NCBI RefSeq assembly: GCF_900604315.1
Contig: NZ_LR026978.1
Span: 1,257,670-1,321,669, forward strand
Length of the DNA: 64,000 nucleotides
Source of the DNA: [Erwinia] mediterraneensis
GTDB lineage: Bacteria > Pseudomonadota > Gammaproteobacteria > Enterobacterales > Enterobacteriaceae
Direction: 5' to 3'
Position numbers and translations under genes: made by a program. Shown one piece after another: positions 19,825-30,081 of this stretch. Under the pieces are notes generated by a model. It worked only from the letters and a program-made list of their open reading frames with translations. It had not been told where the DNA came from and searched no databases. Position 1 is the stretch's first letter. Every line of letters starts with the position of its first letter.

Positions 19825-21324
19825 ATGCTACATCTGTTTGCTGGTCTTGACCTCAGTACCGGCCTGTTATTGGTTCTTGCCCTGCTGTTTGTATTGTTTT
19901 ACGAAGCAATCAACGGCTTCCATGATACGGCCAATGCGGTTGCTACCGTCATCTATACGCGTGCGATGCGCGCGCAGCTGGCGGTCGTGATGGCTGGTGT
20001 CTTCAACTTCTTTGGCGTTATGCTCGGTGGTTTGAGCGTGGCCTACGCCATTGTTCATATGCTTCCCACCGACCTGCTGTTAAACGTCGGTTCAGCGCAC
20101 GGCCTCGCCATGGTCTTTTCCATGCTGCTGGCGGCGATTATCTGGAATCTCGGTACCTGGTATCTGGGTTTGCCGGCTTCCAGTTCCCACACCCTGATTG
20201 GCGCCATTATCGGGATTGGTCTTACCAATGCCCTGATGACCGGCTCATCGGTGGTGGATGCGCTGAATATCCCGAAAGTGATTAACATTTTCCTGTCGTT
20301 AATCCTGTCCCCGATTGTTGGTCTCGTCATGGCGGGCGGGCTGATTTTTCTCTTGCGGCGTTACTGGAGCGGCACGAAAAAACGTGCGCGCGTCCATATG
20401 ACGCCAGCGGATCGCGAGAAGATTGACGGCAAGAAAAAGCCGCCGTTCTGGACGCGTATCGCGCTGATCGTCTCCGCAATTGGCGTCAGCTATTCCCATG
20501 GCGCGAATGATGGACAGAAAGGGATCGGCCTGATAATGCTGGTGCTGATCGGTGTAGCACCCGCAGGCTTTGTGGTTAACATGGGTGCTTCCGGCTATGA
20601 CATCACGCGTACGCGCGACGCAGTGAATCATCTGGAACAGTATTATCAGCAGCATCAGGGCGCGCTGACGCACATCGTGCAGATGGTGCCGCCTGCGCTG
20701 CCGACGCCGGAAGAAGTGCCCACCGGCCCGCAAGAGTTCCACTGCGACAGCGCGCGCGCTTTGCAGGCGGTACAACAGGCGCAGGGCCTGCTGAATAATC
20801 TGCAGAGCTATGATCAGCTGTCAGTAGAGCAGCGCGGTCAGATGCGCCGTCTGCTGCTGTGTATCTCCGATACGGCTGATAAAACGGCCAAGCTGCCGGA
20901 AACCAGCGCCGACGATCAGCGCTTCCTGAGCAAGCTGAAGGGTGACATGCTGGTTACCGTCGAGTATGCCCCGGTGTGGATTATTGTTGCCGTGGCGCTG
21001 GCGTTAGGCATCGGCACCATGATCGGCTGGCGTCGTGTGGCAACCACCATCGGTGAGAAGATTGGTAAAAAAGGCATGACATATGCACAGGGCATGTCTG
21101 CGCAGGTTACTGCCGCCCTCTCTATCGGTGTGGCCAGCTACACCGGGATGCCGGTATCGACCACGCATATCCTCTCCTCTTCTGTTGCCGGGACCATGCT
21201 GGTGGATGGTGGCGGATTGCAGAAGCGGACCATCAAGAACATCGCCATGGCCTGGGTCTTCACCCTGCCGGTATGTATAGTTCTCTCGGGTTCACTGTAC
21301 TGGATTGCGCTCCAGATTATCTGA
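19825..21324 (+). CDS. pitA: Low-affinity inorganic phosphate transporter PitA
   Basis: 499 residues, identical in length to E. coli PitA. It takes up metal-phosphate complexes using the proton gradient. The duplicated PHO4-family signatures are [19 protein letters not shown] and [21 protein letters not shown], and the membrane blocks [18 protein letters not shown] and [17 protein letters not shown] are present. ATG 19825 ([13 protein letters not shown]) matches the family start; an upstream frame to 19774 is unsupported. The large cytosolic loop (about 275-390) is the variable part of the family. Next to uspB-uspA, as in E. coli. Confidence 0.97.
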   Translation: MLHLFAGLDLSTGLLLVLALLFVLFYEAINGFHDTANAVATVIYTRAMRAQLAVVMAGVFNFFGVMLGGLSVAYAIVHMLPTDLLLNVGSAHGLAMVFSMLLAAIIWNLGTWYLGLPASSSHTLIGAIIGIGLTNALMTGSSVVDALNIPKVINIFLSLILSPIVGLVMAGGLIFLLRRYWSGTKKRARVHMTPADREKIDGKKKPPFWTRIALIVSAIGVSYSHGANDGQKGIGLIMLVLIGVAPAGFVVNMGASGYDITRTRDAVNHLEQYYQQHQGALTHIVQMVPPALPTPEEVPTGPQEFHCDSARALQAVQQAQGLLNNLQSYDQLSVEQRGQMRRLLLCISDTADKTAKLPETSADDQRFLSKLKGDMLVTVEYAPVWIIVAVALALGIGTMIGWRRVATTIGEKIGKKGMTYAQGMSAQVTAALSIGVASYTGMPVSTTHILSSSVAGTMLVDGGGLQKRTIKNIAMAWVFTLPVCIVLSGSLYWIALQII

Positions 21325-21346
21325 CCACGCGTAAACCCGTTTCCTG

Positions 21347-21370
21347 AAGGCGGCGCAAGCCGCCTTTTTT
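21347..21370 (+). terminator. Terminator after pitA
   Basis: AAGGCGGC-GCAA-GCCGCCTT, then a T-run. Its end touches the uspB stop codon. Confidence 0.9.
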
Positions 21371-21704
21371 AATGCCAGATCGCCATCGCTACCAGACTGA
21401 TCACCACCAGGCCGCACAGTGCGCTGGTCAGGACAAACTGCCCACGCACGCGCTCACAGCGGCGAATAAACTCCTCGTCATGATGATCAAGATAGCGTTT
21501 CGCCCAGATATAACGCACCAGTCGCACCTGTTTGCTGGGCTGGCCATGGGAGGTAAAGAACCCGGCACCGTCAACATATTGATAAAGCAAGGGATCGCAG
21601 CCACGCAACACAGCCAGCAGAGAGCGCAGAGAAGAGAAATAACGCACCATATTCACTAAACAAACAATACAAAGAGCCCAGAAAAGCGCGATAGTACTTA
21701 TCAT
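21369..21704 (-). CDS. uspB: Universal stress protein B UspB
   Basis: 111 residues, two membrane segments (about 1-22 and 88-110). Nearly the same sequence as E. coli Usp[58 protein letters not shown]. In E. coli it is a sigma-S-dependent inner-membrane protein linked to ethanol tolerance in stationary phase. The start at 21704 has a strong GGAGGGG ribosome site. Divergent to uspA, as in E. coli. Confidence 0.96.
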   Translation of the reverse strand: MISTIALFWALCIVCLVNMVRYFSSLRSLLAVLRGCDPLLYQYVDGAGFFTSHGQPSKQVRLVRYIWAKRYLDHHDEEFIRRCERVRGQFVLTSALCGLVVISLVAMAIWH

Positions 21705-22120
21705 GTTCCCCTCCTGGCTGGAATCGCAGAGACAGGCGCAACAGGGAGTCACTGACCAGGTCCCACGATAAATAGCCAACCACTTAATGAACGGAATTGC
21801 GTTGTTGTTCTGAAGTTGTGGGCATTCAGGTCCCACCTTTTTCAGTGTAGGAGATCTGGTTAATTTTTTTCCAGCGATGATCAGGGTTTAGAACGGGAGA
21901 AAATTTAACCCACGCTTGATCTGCCTCACAGCCAGGGCGTGCTCTGCAGCATTTGTTAACAAATACGACTATAATCAAAGTATAACAACAAGCTACCTGC
22001 ACGCGGTATCAGGCAGGAAACATCGGTGGCGCTCGTCGCCCACCCGCAAGGGTATTCACCATGTTGTGAGGTGACGAAAGCAGGGGTTGCCATCCACTAT
22101 CTTGTGAAAGGAGTTTTACC
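21705..22120. promoter_or_regulatory. uspB-uspA divergent control region
   Basis: 416 bases. It contains TATAAT at 21970-21975, a plausible uspA -10 without a clear -35, and a leader of about 140 bases. No additional open frame was recognised. Confidence 0.5.
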
Positions 22121-22558
22121 ATGGCTTATAAACATATCCTGATTGCAGTAGACCTTTCTCCCGAAAGCCAGTTGCTGGTCAATAAAGCCGTTTCGCTGGC
22201 ACGCCCTTACGATGCCAGAATCTCCCTGATTCACGTGGATGTAAATTACTCCGATCTCTACACTGGCCTGATTGACGTTAACCTGGGCGATATGCAAAAG
22301 CGCATCTCCGAAGAAACCCACCACGCCTTAAGCGAACTGTCGCAGGGGGCCGGTTATCCGATCAGTGAAACCCTGAGCGGCAGCGGTGACCTCGGTCAGG
22401 TGCTGGTGGATGCGATTAAGCAATATGATGTGGACCTGGTAGTTTGTGGGCATCACCAGGATTTCTGGAGCAAGCTGATGTCCTCTGCCCGCCAGCTGAT
22501 CAACACCGTCCATATCGACATGCTGATTGTGCCGTTGCGCGATGAAGAGGAAGCCTGA
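22121..22558 (+). CDS. uspA: Universal stress protein A UspA
   Basis: 145 residues, soluble dimeric Usp fold. It matches E. coli UspA closely: [65 protein letters not shown], and the C-terminal [20 protein letters not shown]. As in E. coli UspA, the G-2x-G-9x-G ATP-binding motif is not conserved. Strong AAAGGAG ribosome site. Induced by growth arrest in relatives. Confidence 0.97.
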   Translation: MAYKHILIAVDLSPESQLLVNKAVSLARPYDARISLIHVDVNYSDLYTGLIDVNLGDMQKRISEETHHALSELSQGAGYPISETLSGSGDLGQVLVDAIKQYDVDLVVCGHHQDFWSKLMSSARQLINTVHIDMLIVPLRDEEEA

Positions 22559-22590
22559 TTTCGCCCTCGCAGGCGGCAGCGTACAGCGCA

Positions 22591-22614
22591 AAAGGGCCGC
22601 CGGTGCGGCCCTTT
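22591..22614. terminator. Bidirectional terminator between uspA and rsmJ
   Basis: AAAGGGCCGC-CGGT-GCGGCCCTTT with T-runs on both strands, separating convergent uspA and prlC-rsmJ transcripts. E. coli has dtpB (yhiP) at this place; it is absent here. Confidence 0.85.
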
Positions 22615-22618
22615 TCTG

Positions 22619-23380
22619 TTAACTCTGCGCCGCAGGCAGCGGCGGATAGATATCAAAACGGTGGTTTTTGGTGACTACCGCTGATTGCGTCGCCACCGCC
22701 GCCAGCGGCGGGGCATAATCGGGACGCTTTACCACAATGCGCTTTTTCGCCAGCCTTCGCGCCGGCTCCAGCAGCGCATCGGCATCCTCATCCGCTCCGA
22801 CCAGCGACTGAAACACGCGCATCTCTTTTTTCACCATGGCGCTTTTCTGGCGATGGGGATACATCGGATCGAGATAGACCACATCGGGACGCGGTGTAAT
22901 CTCACTTAGCGCCGTCAGGCTGGAGACATGCAGCAGCGTCAGCCGCTCGCGCAACCAGCCACCAATCTCCGCATCCTGATAACCGCGCTGCAGACCATCC
23001 TCCAACAGCGCCGCCACCACCGGATGACGCTCCAGCATGCGCACACGACAGCCAATAGCCGCCAGCACAAAGGCGTCCCGACCGAGGCCCGCGGTGGCGT
23101 CCACCACGTCCGGCAGATAATCGCCTTTAATGCCGACCGCTTTCGCCACCGCTTCGCCGCGTCCACCGCCAAAGCGCCGCCGGTGCGCCATGGCACCAGA
23201 AACGAAATCGACGTAAATGCCGCCCAGCTTTGGCTCGTCACGCTTGCGCAACTCCAGATGGTCAGGCGTCATCACCAGCGCCATGGTAGCGTTTTCGTCG
23301 TGCTGCAGCTGCCAGCGATCGGCTAAAAGAGATAAGGCGCCGTTACCGGCGCCCGATTCATCAAGCAAACAGATATTCAC
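22619..23380 (-). CDS. rsmJ: 16S rRNA m2G1516 methyltransferase RsmJ
   Basis: 253 residues. It methylates guanosine 1516 of 16S rRNA with S-adenosylmethionine. Seen: [36 protein letters not shown], the SAM site [36 protein letters not shown], and the catalytic-loop-like [13 protein letters not shown]. Located eight bases after the prlC stop on the same strand, so co-transcribed with prlC as in E. coli. Confidence 0.96.
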   Translation of the reverse strand: MNICLLDESGAGNGALSLLADRWQLQHDENATMALVMTPDHLELRKRDEPKLGGIYVDFVSGAMAHRRRFGGGRGEAVAKAVGIKGDYLPDVVDATAGLGRDAFVLAAIGCRVRMLERHPVVAALLEDGLQRGYQDAEIGGWLRERLTLLHVSSLTALSEITPRPDVVYLDPMYPHRQKSAMVKKEMRVFQSLVGADEDADALLEPARRLAKKRIVVKRPDYAPPLAAVATQSAVVTKNHRFDIYPPLPAAQS

Positions 23381-23388
23381 GCCTGTGC

Positions 23389-25431
23389 TTATCCCTTGAT
23401 GCCGTAGTGTTCCAGCATCGCATCCAGCTGCGGCTCACGACCACGGAAGCGTTTGAACAGCTCCATAGGCTCTTCGGAACCGCCGCGCGTCAGGATGTTG
23501 TCGAGGAAGGACTGACCGGTTTCACGGTTGAAAATGCCCTCTTCTTCGAAACGTGACCAGGCATCGGCCGCCAGCACGTCAGCCCACAGATAGCTGTAGT
23601 AACCCGCCGCATAGCCACCGGCAAAGACATGGCTGAAAGCGTGCGGGAAACGGCCCCACTCCGGACTCGGCACCACGGCGACGCGTTTTTTCACTTCGCG
23701 CAGCGTTTCCAGAATTTGCGCCCCTTTTGCCGGGTCAAATTCGGTATGCAACCGGAAATCAAACAGGCCGAACTCCAGCTGACGCAGGATAAACAGCGCT
23801 GCCTGATAGTTTTTCGCCGCCAGCATTTTATCCAGCAGCGCTTTGGGTAACGGCTCACCCGTTTCATAGTGGCCGGAGATAAACGCCAGCGCATCCGGCT
23901 CCCAGCACCAGTTTTCCATAAACTGGCTCGGCAGTTCGACTGCATCCCACGGCACACCGCTGATACCGGACACGCCCGGCGTTTCAATGCGGGTCAGCAT
24001 ATGGTGCAGGCCATGACCAAACTCGTGGAACAGCGTGGTCACTTCATCATGGGTAAACAGCGCCGGTTTACCCTGCACCGGACGGTTAAAGTTACAGGTC
24101 AGATAAGCGACCGGTTTCTGCAGGCTGCCGTCCGCTTTACGCATCATGCCGACGCAATCATCCATCCAGGCGCCGCCGCGTTTGTGTTCACGTGCATAGA
24201 GGTCGAGATAGAAGCTGCCGCGCAGTTCGCCGTTCTCATCAAACAGGTCAAAGAAGCGGACTTCAGGATGCCAGACATCCACGTCGGTGCGCTCCTGCGC
24301 CGTGATACCATAGATTCGCTTTACCACCTCGAACAGGCCATTGACCACACGCGGCTCCGGGAAGTAAGGACGCAGCTGTTCGTCACTGATGGTATACAGG
24401 TGCTGCTTCTGCTTCTCCCCGTAATAGGTCAGATCCCAGGGCTGTAGCTCCTCAATACCGTAATGCTCTTTAGCGAAAGCGCGCAGCTGCGCCAGCTCTT
24501 TTTCTCCCTGCGGACGGGCACGGTTAGCCAGATCGGTGAGGAAATCAATCACCTGATCGGGGCTTTGCGCCATTTTCGTGGCGAGCGATTTATGGGAATA
24601 AGAATCGAAACCAAGCAGCTGCGCCAGTTCATGACGCAACGCCAGCGTTTCCGCCATCAGCGGGCCATTGTCCCATTTACCGGCGTTCGGACCCTGGTCA
24701 GAAGCGCGGGTCGAGTAAGCGCGATACATCTCTTCGCGCAGCGCCTGGTTATCGCAATAGGTCATCACCGGCAGGTAGCTGGGGATATCCAGCGTCAGCA
24801 GCCAGCCTTCCTGCTCTTTGGCTTCCGCCTGAGCTTTTGCCGCCGCCAGCGCACTCTCTGGCATTCCGGCCAGTTCGCTCTCATCGACAATCAGCTTGCT
24901 CCAGCCCATAGTGGCATCAAGCACGTTGTTGCTGTAGGCAGAGCCCAGCTCTGAAAGGCGTGCGGCGATCTCGCCATAACGTTTCTGTTTTTCTGGCGGC
25001 AGACCAATACCGGAAAGCTCAAAATCACGCAGCGCGTTATCAACCGCTTTCTTCTGCGCCACATCCAGCGCGGCGTAGTTTTCACCCTCTTTCAGGTTGC
25101 GGTATGCCTGGTACAGCCCTTCATGCTGGCCTACCCAGGTGCTGTATTCTGACAGCAGCGGTAGCGTCTGCTCATAGGCCTGACGCAGTTCCGGGCTGTT
25201 TTTTACCGAGTTCAGATGGCTCACCGGCGAAAAGATGCGGCCAAGCCGATCATCCACTTCTGCCAGCGGCTGACAAAGATTATCCCAGGTGTAAGGTGCG
25301 CCTTGAGCCACCACCTTTTCTACCATCGCACGACAGTCATTCAACGCGTCAGTGACAGCGGGAACCACATGTTCAGGCTGGATGGCGGAAAAGGGCGGTA
25401 ACGTAAAGGAAGTCAGTAAGGGATTGGTCAT
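23389..25431 (-). CDS. prlC: Oligopeptidase A PrlC
   Basis: 680 residues, the same as E. coli. A cytosolic M3-family zinc metallopeptidase that degrades short peptides, including cleaved signal peptides. The zinc motif is seen in [14 protein letters not shown], with the downstream Glu region [15 protein letters not shown] precedes the ATG at 25431 and a good sigma-70 promoter lies upstream (25499-25527). First gene of the prlC-rsmJ operon. Confidence 0.97.
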   Translation of the reverse strand: MTNPLLTSFTLPPFSAIQPEHVVPAVTDALNDCRAMVEKVVAQGAPYTWDNLCQPLAEVDDRLGRIFSPVSHLNSVKNSPELRQAYEQTLPLLSEYSTWVGQHEGLYQAYRNLKEGENYAALDVAQKKAVDNALRDFELSGIGLPPEKQKRYGEIAARLSELGSAYSNNVLDATMGWSKLIVDESELAGMPESALAAAKAQAEAKEQEGWLLTLDIPSYLPVMTYCDNQALREEMYRAYSTRASDQGPNAGKWDNGPLMAETLALRHELAQLLGFDSYSHKSLATKMAQSPDQVIDFLTDLANRARPQGEKELAQLRAFAKEHYGIEELQPWDLTYYGEKQKQHLYTISDEQLRPYFPEPRVVNGLFEVVKRIYGITAQERTDVDVWHPEVRFFDLFDENGELRGSFYLDLYAREHKRGGAWMDDCVGMMRKADGSLQKPVAYLTCNFNRPVQGKPALFTHDEVTTLFHEFGHGLHHMLTRIETPGVSGISGVPWDAVELPSQFMENWCWEPDALAFISGHYETGEPLPKALLDKMLAAKNYQAALFILRQLEFGLFDFRLHTEFDPAKGAQILETLREVKKRVAVVPSPEWGRFPHAFSHVFAGGYAAGYYSYLWADVLAADAWSRFEEEGIFNRETGQSFLDNILTRGGSEEPMELFKRFRGREPQLDAMLEHYGIKG

Positions 25432-25728
25432 AGCGCAGTCCTTTTATCATCGTATAGGGCGCGAATGAACGCGCAGAGCAAAACAGGCGATACCCAACAT
25501 TATTTTATCAGCAGTTCATGCGGTCAATTGGCATTTTCAGCTGCCAGCGTGTCGACACGTACCGCCTGCTATGTGGGCGTAGCATCCAGCCTGATAAAGC
25601 TGATTCTGCACTCTACTTTGCGCGCGGGGACGAAATCAAATCCAACCCGACAAAAGCGCACCCGATGCGCAGATGGCGTGGCGTCACCGGGTGCGGGGGA
25701 AAGTCACTCTGACCGGGCGGGGGCGAAG
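25432..25728. other. Spacer between the FKBP-like gene and prlC
   Basis: 297 bases with the prlC promoter. An inverted repeat GCACCCG / CGGGTGC at 25658-25694, followed on the minus strand by GCGCTTTTG, may be a weak terminator for the upstream FKBP-like gene. Confidence 0.4.
25499..25527 (-). promoter_or_regulatory. Sigma-70 promoter of prlC-rsmJ
   Basis: Minus strand TTGACC, 17 bases, AATAAT: five of six consensus bases in both hexamers with ideal spacing, about 68 bases before the prlC ATG. Confidence 0.7.
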
Positions 25729-27123
25729 CTATCTGACCGTCAGCTGATAGTGAATGATGTCATAAGGAACCACCCATTCTGGCAGGGCCTCACGATCGAA
25801 AATATCCTGTGCCAGCGCCCACCCCTCCACTTCACCTTTCGGCCCGGTGAGGGATAACCCCTCATACAGCAGGGGCGGCAGATCGCGATCGAAAGTCAGC
25901 TGCTCTTGGGAAAAGTCATTGATCACCTCACCGTTCAGTGTGGTCATTTTTACCTTTGCCGTCACCACGGCTTTCGCCTTAAGCCGGCTTTTCGCCGGTT
26001 TTACCGTGAACCAGTGCATGCCCTCACTCTGCTTCAGCGCTTTACGCTTACCGATTTTCTCCTGCAGCGTTTTGTAGCTGCGCGCAATCAGGCTGCCCAT
26101 TCCCTGACTGACTTTTTCATCGAGCTTTCTGTAACGCGCCTCCATCTCTTTATTATCCAGCGCCGATTTCTCCTGACTCAGGCGGGTCGTCAGACCGGCA
26201 TTTAACGCTCTGGTCACCAGCGGAATGCCTGCGTCTCTGATGATACGCACCTGGGTACTCAGATGCGTCGCCAGGAACTGGCCAAGCGCATAGCTGTCAC
26301 GTTCGGCATCGGAGTGCGGGGTCACGGGCGCCGGTGCCGTGTCTGTTTTCACCATCTGGCTGACATCCTGCGCAAAGGCTTTGCCGGTCGCCACCAGCTG
26401 ATTGAGTTGCTGTAACGCTTTATCGAGCTTATCCGCTCTGGCGCGCTGTTTATCCGCCTCCTGCTGCGCCGTCTGGTATTGCTGCTGTAAGGTGCTCAGG
26501 CGGGTCTGCAGCGGATGGTTCGCCTCCGCCTGTTGTAATGCCCGACTGGCATGCTGTTTCTCCTGCTGGCGCTGCTGTTCGCTGCGTTCCAGTCGGGCCT
26601 GCAACGCCTGTAGCTGCTGCTGACGCTCCGCCAGTTGCTGCTGCAAGTGCTCGCTGCTGCTCTGCGCGGCGGCTCGCTGTTGCGCCAGCTGCTTTTCTGC
26701 GCTTTGCAACTGCTGAGTCAGGTTCGCGATCTGTGCCGACGTCGGCGAACTCTCCGCAGCCGCCGCTTTCAGTGCGCGCTCCTGACGCACAAGGGTCTGC
26801 TGCTGTCTTCTCACCTCCTCTTCCAGCGTTTTTATGCGCTGCGCAGCGGCTTCAGTGGGTCGGCAGGTCGATATCTGCGCCTCCAGCCGGGCAATACGTT
26901 TCAACAGCTGTTTTTTCTCTGCTTGCCAGGCTTGCTGCCCGGTCGTTAACGCGTTTTCTTTGCGCTGGCGAGGTTCTGGCGCATCAGCGGTTAAACCCTG
27001 CGCCGCTTCATTAAACATATTTAATATTTCTTCATCATTATTTGCCCGCGAAGAAAAACAGCAGCAGGCAAATAACATCAGCAAGGAGAGCAGAATTCCC
27101 CTGCCCCTGCGATTTCTTTCCAT
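25729..27123 (-). CDS. Exported coiled-coil protein with degenerate FKBP-type (FkpA-like) C-terminus
   Basis: 464 residues. An N-terminal signal or anchor is ILLSLLMLFACCCFSSRANND (about 10-28). A long Gln/Ala/Glu-rich coiled coil spans about 62-250. Residues about 275-365 resemble the FKBP N-terminal dimerisation domain (SYALGQFLATHL, PLVTRALNAGL). Residues about 368-464 resemble an FKBP fold (GMHWFTVKP, NGEVINDF, PPLLYEGL, LPEWVVPYDIIHYQLTV) but lack the usual FKBP active-site pattern (FDNSY, GWTEGL). It is therefore probably a periplasmic chaperone or scaffold without isomerase activity. It lies 114 bases after a lipoprotein gene on the same strand. The pair is not part of the E. coli prlC-rlmJ neighbourhood. 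Biological role unknown. Confidence 0.75.
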   Translation of the reverse strand: MERNRRGRGILLSLLMLFACCCFSSRANNDEEILNMFNEAAQGLTADAPEPRQRKENALTTGQQAWQAEKKQLLKRIARLEAQISTCRPTEAAAQRIKTLEEEVRRQQQTLVRQERALKAAAAESSPTSAQIANLTQQLQSAEKQLAQQRAAAQSSSEHLQQQLAERQQQLQALQARLERSEQQRQQEKQHASRALQQAEANHPLQTRLSTLQQQYQTAQQEADKQRARADKLDKALQQLNQLVATGKAFAQDVSQMVKTDTAPAPVTPHSDAERDSYALGQFLATHLSTQVRIIRDAGIPLVTRALNAGLTTRLSQEKSALDNKEMEARYRKLDEKVSQGMGSLIARSYKTLQEKIGKRKALKQSEGMHWFTVKPAKSRLKAKAVVTAKVKMTTLNGEVINDFSQEQLTFDRDLPPLLYEGLSLTGPKGEVEGWALAQDIFDREALPEWVVPYDIIHYQLTVR

Positions 27124-27237
27124 GAAATTTCACCCGAATCAGTTACACATTCCCGTACCACCCATAAGCGCTATCGCTTAATCATTATTTATTCAATAAC
27201 GGGAAAGGTGAATTACAGGATTAGCTTTTTCACCCTG

Positions 27238-27666
27238 TTATTTCTCCTGATTAATCATCAGTCGCGCCAGATGTGTTTTCACCCGAAAACAGAGTTCGCG
27301 GATCTGAAATTGATAGTGCGGCATGGCGAGATTGTTAATATCTGCACCCAGCGTGTCCTTGACCGCCAGATATTTTTTCGTCTCCTGTCCCGTCTGCTGA
27401 AATTCGTTCAGATAGCGCTGATATAAACCTTCATTGTATAAACGAATAGCATCCAGCTCTTTGCGACACTGCTGAACAGAACCGCTGTTGCCGTTGAGCA
27501 CCCTGGGCTCTTCACTGCTGTGGCCCGCCGTCGCTTCTTCTATCGCGCTTTCAATGCTCGCCTGTGCCTGAGTGCGCTGGCTGGCCGCATATTGCGACGA
27601 CTTTTTCGGTACGCATCCTGTAAGGGCCAAAAATGAAATAACGATAACACCAGAAATTTTAAGCAT
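27238..27666 (-). CDS. Small lipoprotein of unknown function
   Basis: 142 residues. The signal peptide ends in a clean lipobox LTGC, with the acylated Cys at 18 and Val at +2, so outer-membrane sorting is expected. The mature part is polar and helical (SIESAIEEATAGH, CRKELDAIRLYNEGLYQRYLNEFQQ), with two further Cys that could form a disulfide. GGAG lies seven bases before the ATG. It precedes the coiled-coil FKBP-like gene in what looks like a two-gene operon. No named family recognised. Confidence 0.75.
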   Translation of the reverse strand: MLKISGVIVISFLALTGCVPKKSSQYAASQRTQAQASIESAIEEATAGHSSEEPRVLNGNSGSVQQCRKELDAIRLYNEGLYQRYLNEFQQTGQETKKYLAVKDTLGADINNLAMPHYQFQIRELCFRVKTHLARLMINQEK

Positions 27667-28173
27667 GCGACTTCTCCATTTTCACGATTAACGCGTTCTT
27701 TCCATGTGCCTGGACTCTCCACAGCAGAACTAACCCGGCATATTATTACCTGTTCAGGTTAAATACTTTCCCCTGCGGCTGATAATACAGAGCAATGCAA
27801 ACTATTTTCTTAACGACACCCTGCTCCCGGGAAATATGTCGGCAGGCAGGAGTGTAACGAATAACAATGCAAAGTGCATTAGTAAGCGTCACAACATCGT
27901 GCTTTTTCTTTGCCTCATGCGCAAGGGTAAAACAGCATATATTACCGCTGGAACAGCGGCGTTATTTATCAGGCTACGCTTCCTCCTCTACAAATAATTA
28001 AAAATAAAATAATTACTACAAATAAAATTAAAAGAACCGTGCCGGTTACCCCTCAGACAGAGGCGCGACCCGCGCTGCAGAGAAGCGCAGCAATTTCCCC
28101 GCTCCCCATGTATAATGAACCTGACATTCTGTTGGACTTCCGAACGCAGCGCCGCGTAAAAAACGATTTTATT
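27667..28173. other. Divergent intergenic region, lipoprotein gene / rlmJ
   Basis: 507 bases, A+T-rich between 27720 and 28030, with no protein I can support. A TATAAT occurs at about 28110-28115, upstream of rlmJ, with a poor -35. The long frames crossing here are extensions of rlmJ or its antisense shadow. Confidence 0.5.
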
Positions 28174-29016
28174 ATGCTCAGTTATCGCCACAGCTTTCAT
28201 GCTGGCAACCATGCCGATGTTCTCAAACACACCGTTCAGAGTCTGATTCTGACCGCCCTGAAAGAGAAAGAGAAACCCTTTCTTTACCTTGATACCCACG
28301 CGGGTGCAGGACGCTATCAGCTCAATAGCGCGCATGCCGAACGCACCGGAGAATACCAGGAAGGCATCGCGCGCATCTGGCAGCAGCCTGATGCGCCTGC
28401 GCTGCTGCAACCCTATTTTGAGGCGATCAAGGCGCTCAATCCGGGCGGTGCGCTGCGCTACTATCCCGGTTCGCCTCTGATTGCACGCCATCTGTTGCGT
28501 GAAGTGGATAAGCTGCAACTTACCGAACTGCATTCCAGCGATTTTCCGCTGCTGCGCGCTGAATTTTTGAAAGACAGCCGCGCACGCGTCGAGCGCAGCG
28601 ACGGTTACCAGCAACTTAAAGCCAAACTGCCGCCGCCCTCGCGTCGTGGCCTGATCCTTATCGATCCCCCGTATGAGCTGAAAAGCGATTATCAGGCGGT
28701 GGTACAGGGTATCCAGGAGGGCTATAAACGCTTTAATACCGGCATCTTTGCACTCTGGTATCCGGTGGTGCTGCGTCAGCAAATCAAACGTCTGCGTCAT
28801 GAACTGGAAGCCACCGGCATTCGCCGCATCCTGCAAATTGAGCTGGCAGTACGCCCGGACAGCGATCAGCGGGGCATGACCGCATCCGGTATGATCGTGA
28901 TTAATCCGCCGTGGAAACTGGAGCAGCAGATGAACGAGCTGCTGCCGTGGCTGCATAAAAAACTGGTGCCCACCGGTACCGGCCATACGCGAGTGGAGTG
29001 GATCGTGCCGGAATAA
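28174..29016 (+). CDS. rlmJ: 23S rRNA m6A2030 methyltransferase RlmJ
   Basis: 280 residues from ATG 28174, aligning with E. coli MLSYRHSFHAGNHADVLKHTVQ. It methylates A2030 of 23S rRNA. Seen: YLDTHAGAGRYQL, ERTGEYQEGIARIW, LRYYPGSPLIARHLLR, and the catalytic LILIDPPYELKSDY. In E. coli rlmJ is directly followed by gor; here rbn and two giant genes intervene. Convergent with rbn, five bases apart. Confidence 0.96.
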   Translation: MLSYRHSFHAGNHADVLKHTVQSLILTALKEKEKPFLYLDTHAGAGRYQLNSAHAERTGEYQEGIARIWQQPDAPALLQPYFEAIKALNPGGALRYYPGSPLIARHLLREVDKLQLTELHSSDFPLLRAEFLKDSRARVERSDGYQQLKAKLPPPSRRGLILIDPPYELKSDYQAVVQGIQEGYKRFNTGIFALWYPVVLRQQIKRLRHELEATGIRRILQIELAVRPDSDQRGMTASGMIVINPPWKLEQQMNELLPWLHKKLVPTGTGHTRVEWIVPE

Positions 29017-29021
29017 GGGGT

Positions 29022-29933
29022 TTACACCTCAAATACCGCAAAATCTCTTGCCAGTTCGGTGTTGGGAAATACCGACTGGCACTCCGCCAGCAGTCTGGCC
29101 ATATCCGGCCAGCCATAACGCGCGCTGAAATGGGTTGCGATCAGCCGTTTTGCTCCGGCCTGACGCGCCACCTCTGCCGCCTGCAGGGTGGTGGAGTGTC
29201 CCCGTCCATTGGCCTTTTCTGCCATCGCCGCTTCCAGCGTGGTTTCATGCACCATCACATCGGCATTCGCCGCCAGGCTGTATGCCATGTCGCAGGGTGC
29301 AGTATCGCCAAAAATCGCCAGCACCTTGCCTTTAGTCGCCGGGCCGAGATAGTCCGCCCCGTTGATGACCCGCCCATCTTCCAGCGTAATGCTCTCGCCC
29401 CGTTTCAGTTGCTGATACCAGGGACCGCGCGGCACGCCCTCTGCTTTCAGGCGCGGTGCATCCAGGAAGCCGGGCTTATCATGCTCTTCAATGCGATAGC
29501 CATAACACTCCACCAGATGATTCAGCGGCCAGGCGCTCACCTTCAGATTGCCGTCGTCATATACCAGACCGGCGCTGATCTCGATAATCTCCAGCGGGAA
29601 GGTCACAAAAGAGCCGCTCAGAGAGAGCGCGTTCTCAACAAAGGCTTTGATTCCCTTTGGCCCGTAGATAGTGAGCGGCTGCAGAATGCCGCCCATAGAG
29701 CGGCTGGTCAGGAGCCCCGGCAAACCAAAGATATGGTCGCCATGCAGATGGGTAATAAAGATTTTTTCCAGCTTGCCCGGCTTGAGCGGGCAGCGCATAT
29801 ACTGATGCTGCGTCGCTTCACCACAGTCGAACAGCCAGGTTTCACCACGATGAGAGAGCGTCAACGCAATTGCCGTCACGTTACGTTGCAGGCTGGGCGC
29901 GCCAGCACTGGTGCCGAGAAAAGTAAGCTGCAT
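29022..29933 (-). CDS. rbn: Ribonuclease BN / RNase Z (ElaC)
   Basis: 303 residues from ATG 29933 ([18 protein letters not shown]). A metallo-beta-lactamase fold tRNA 3'-processing enzyme. Zinc site motif [15 protein letters not shown] (H-x-H-x-D-H), plus [18 protein letters not shown] and HETTL, and the C-terminal ATHFSARY. A frame extends 74 codons upstream into non-homologous sequence, so 29933 is preferred, with GGAAG as ribosome site. In E. coli elaC lies elsewhere (near elaB), so its position here is a rearrangement. Confidence 0.95.
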   Translation of the reverse strand: MQLTFLGTSAGAPSLQRNVTAIALTLSHRGETWLFDCGEATQHQYMRCPLKPGKLEKIFITHLHGDHIFGLPGLLTSRSMGGILQPLTIYGPKGIKAFVENALSLSGSFVTFPLEIIEISAGLVYDDGNLKVSAWPLNHLVECYGYRIEEHDKPGFLDAPRLKAEGVPRGPWYQQLKRGESITLEDGRVINGADYLGPATKGKVLAIFGDTAPCDMAYSLAANADVMVHETTLEAAMAEKANGRGHSTTLQAAEVARQAGAKRLIATHFSARYGWPDMARLLAECQSVFPNTELARDFAVFEV

Positions 29934-30081
29934 GCCAGACTTCCCTGAAAAGAGAGGAAAGTTCAATAGTACGCTAACCTGCCGTGGTTGTTGACGCCCG
30001 ACCCGTGTTTTCCTCTCCCTGATCACCCTCCCCCTACTGGCCTTACAGGCACTGTCTGGTTGTGTGTGGTTTGCCGTTACA

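Noticed and set aside
27988..28986. 332-codon frame antisense to rlmJ
   Set aside because: Shadow of rlmJ; low-complexity Arg/Gln/His composition typical of antisense frames.
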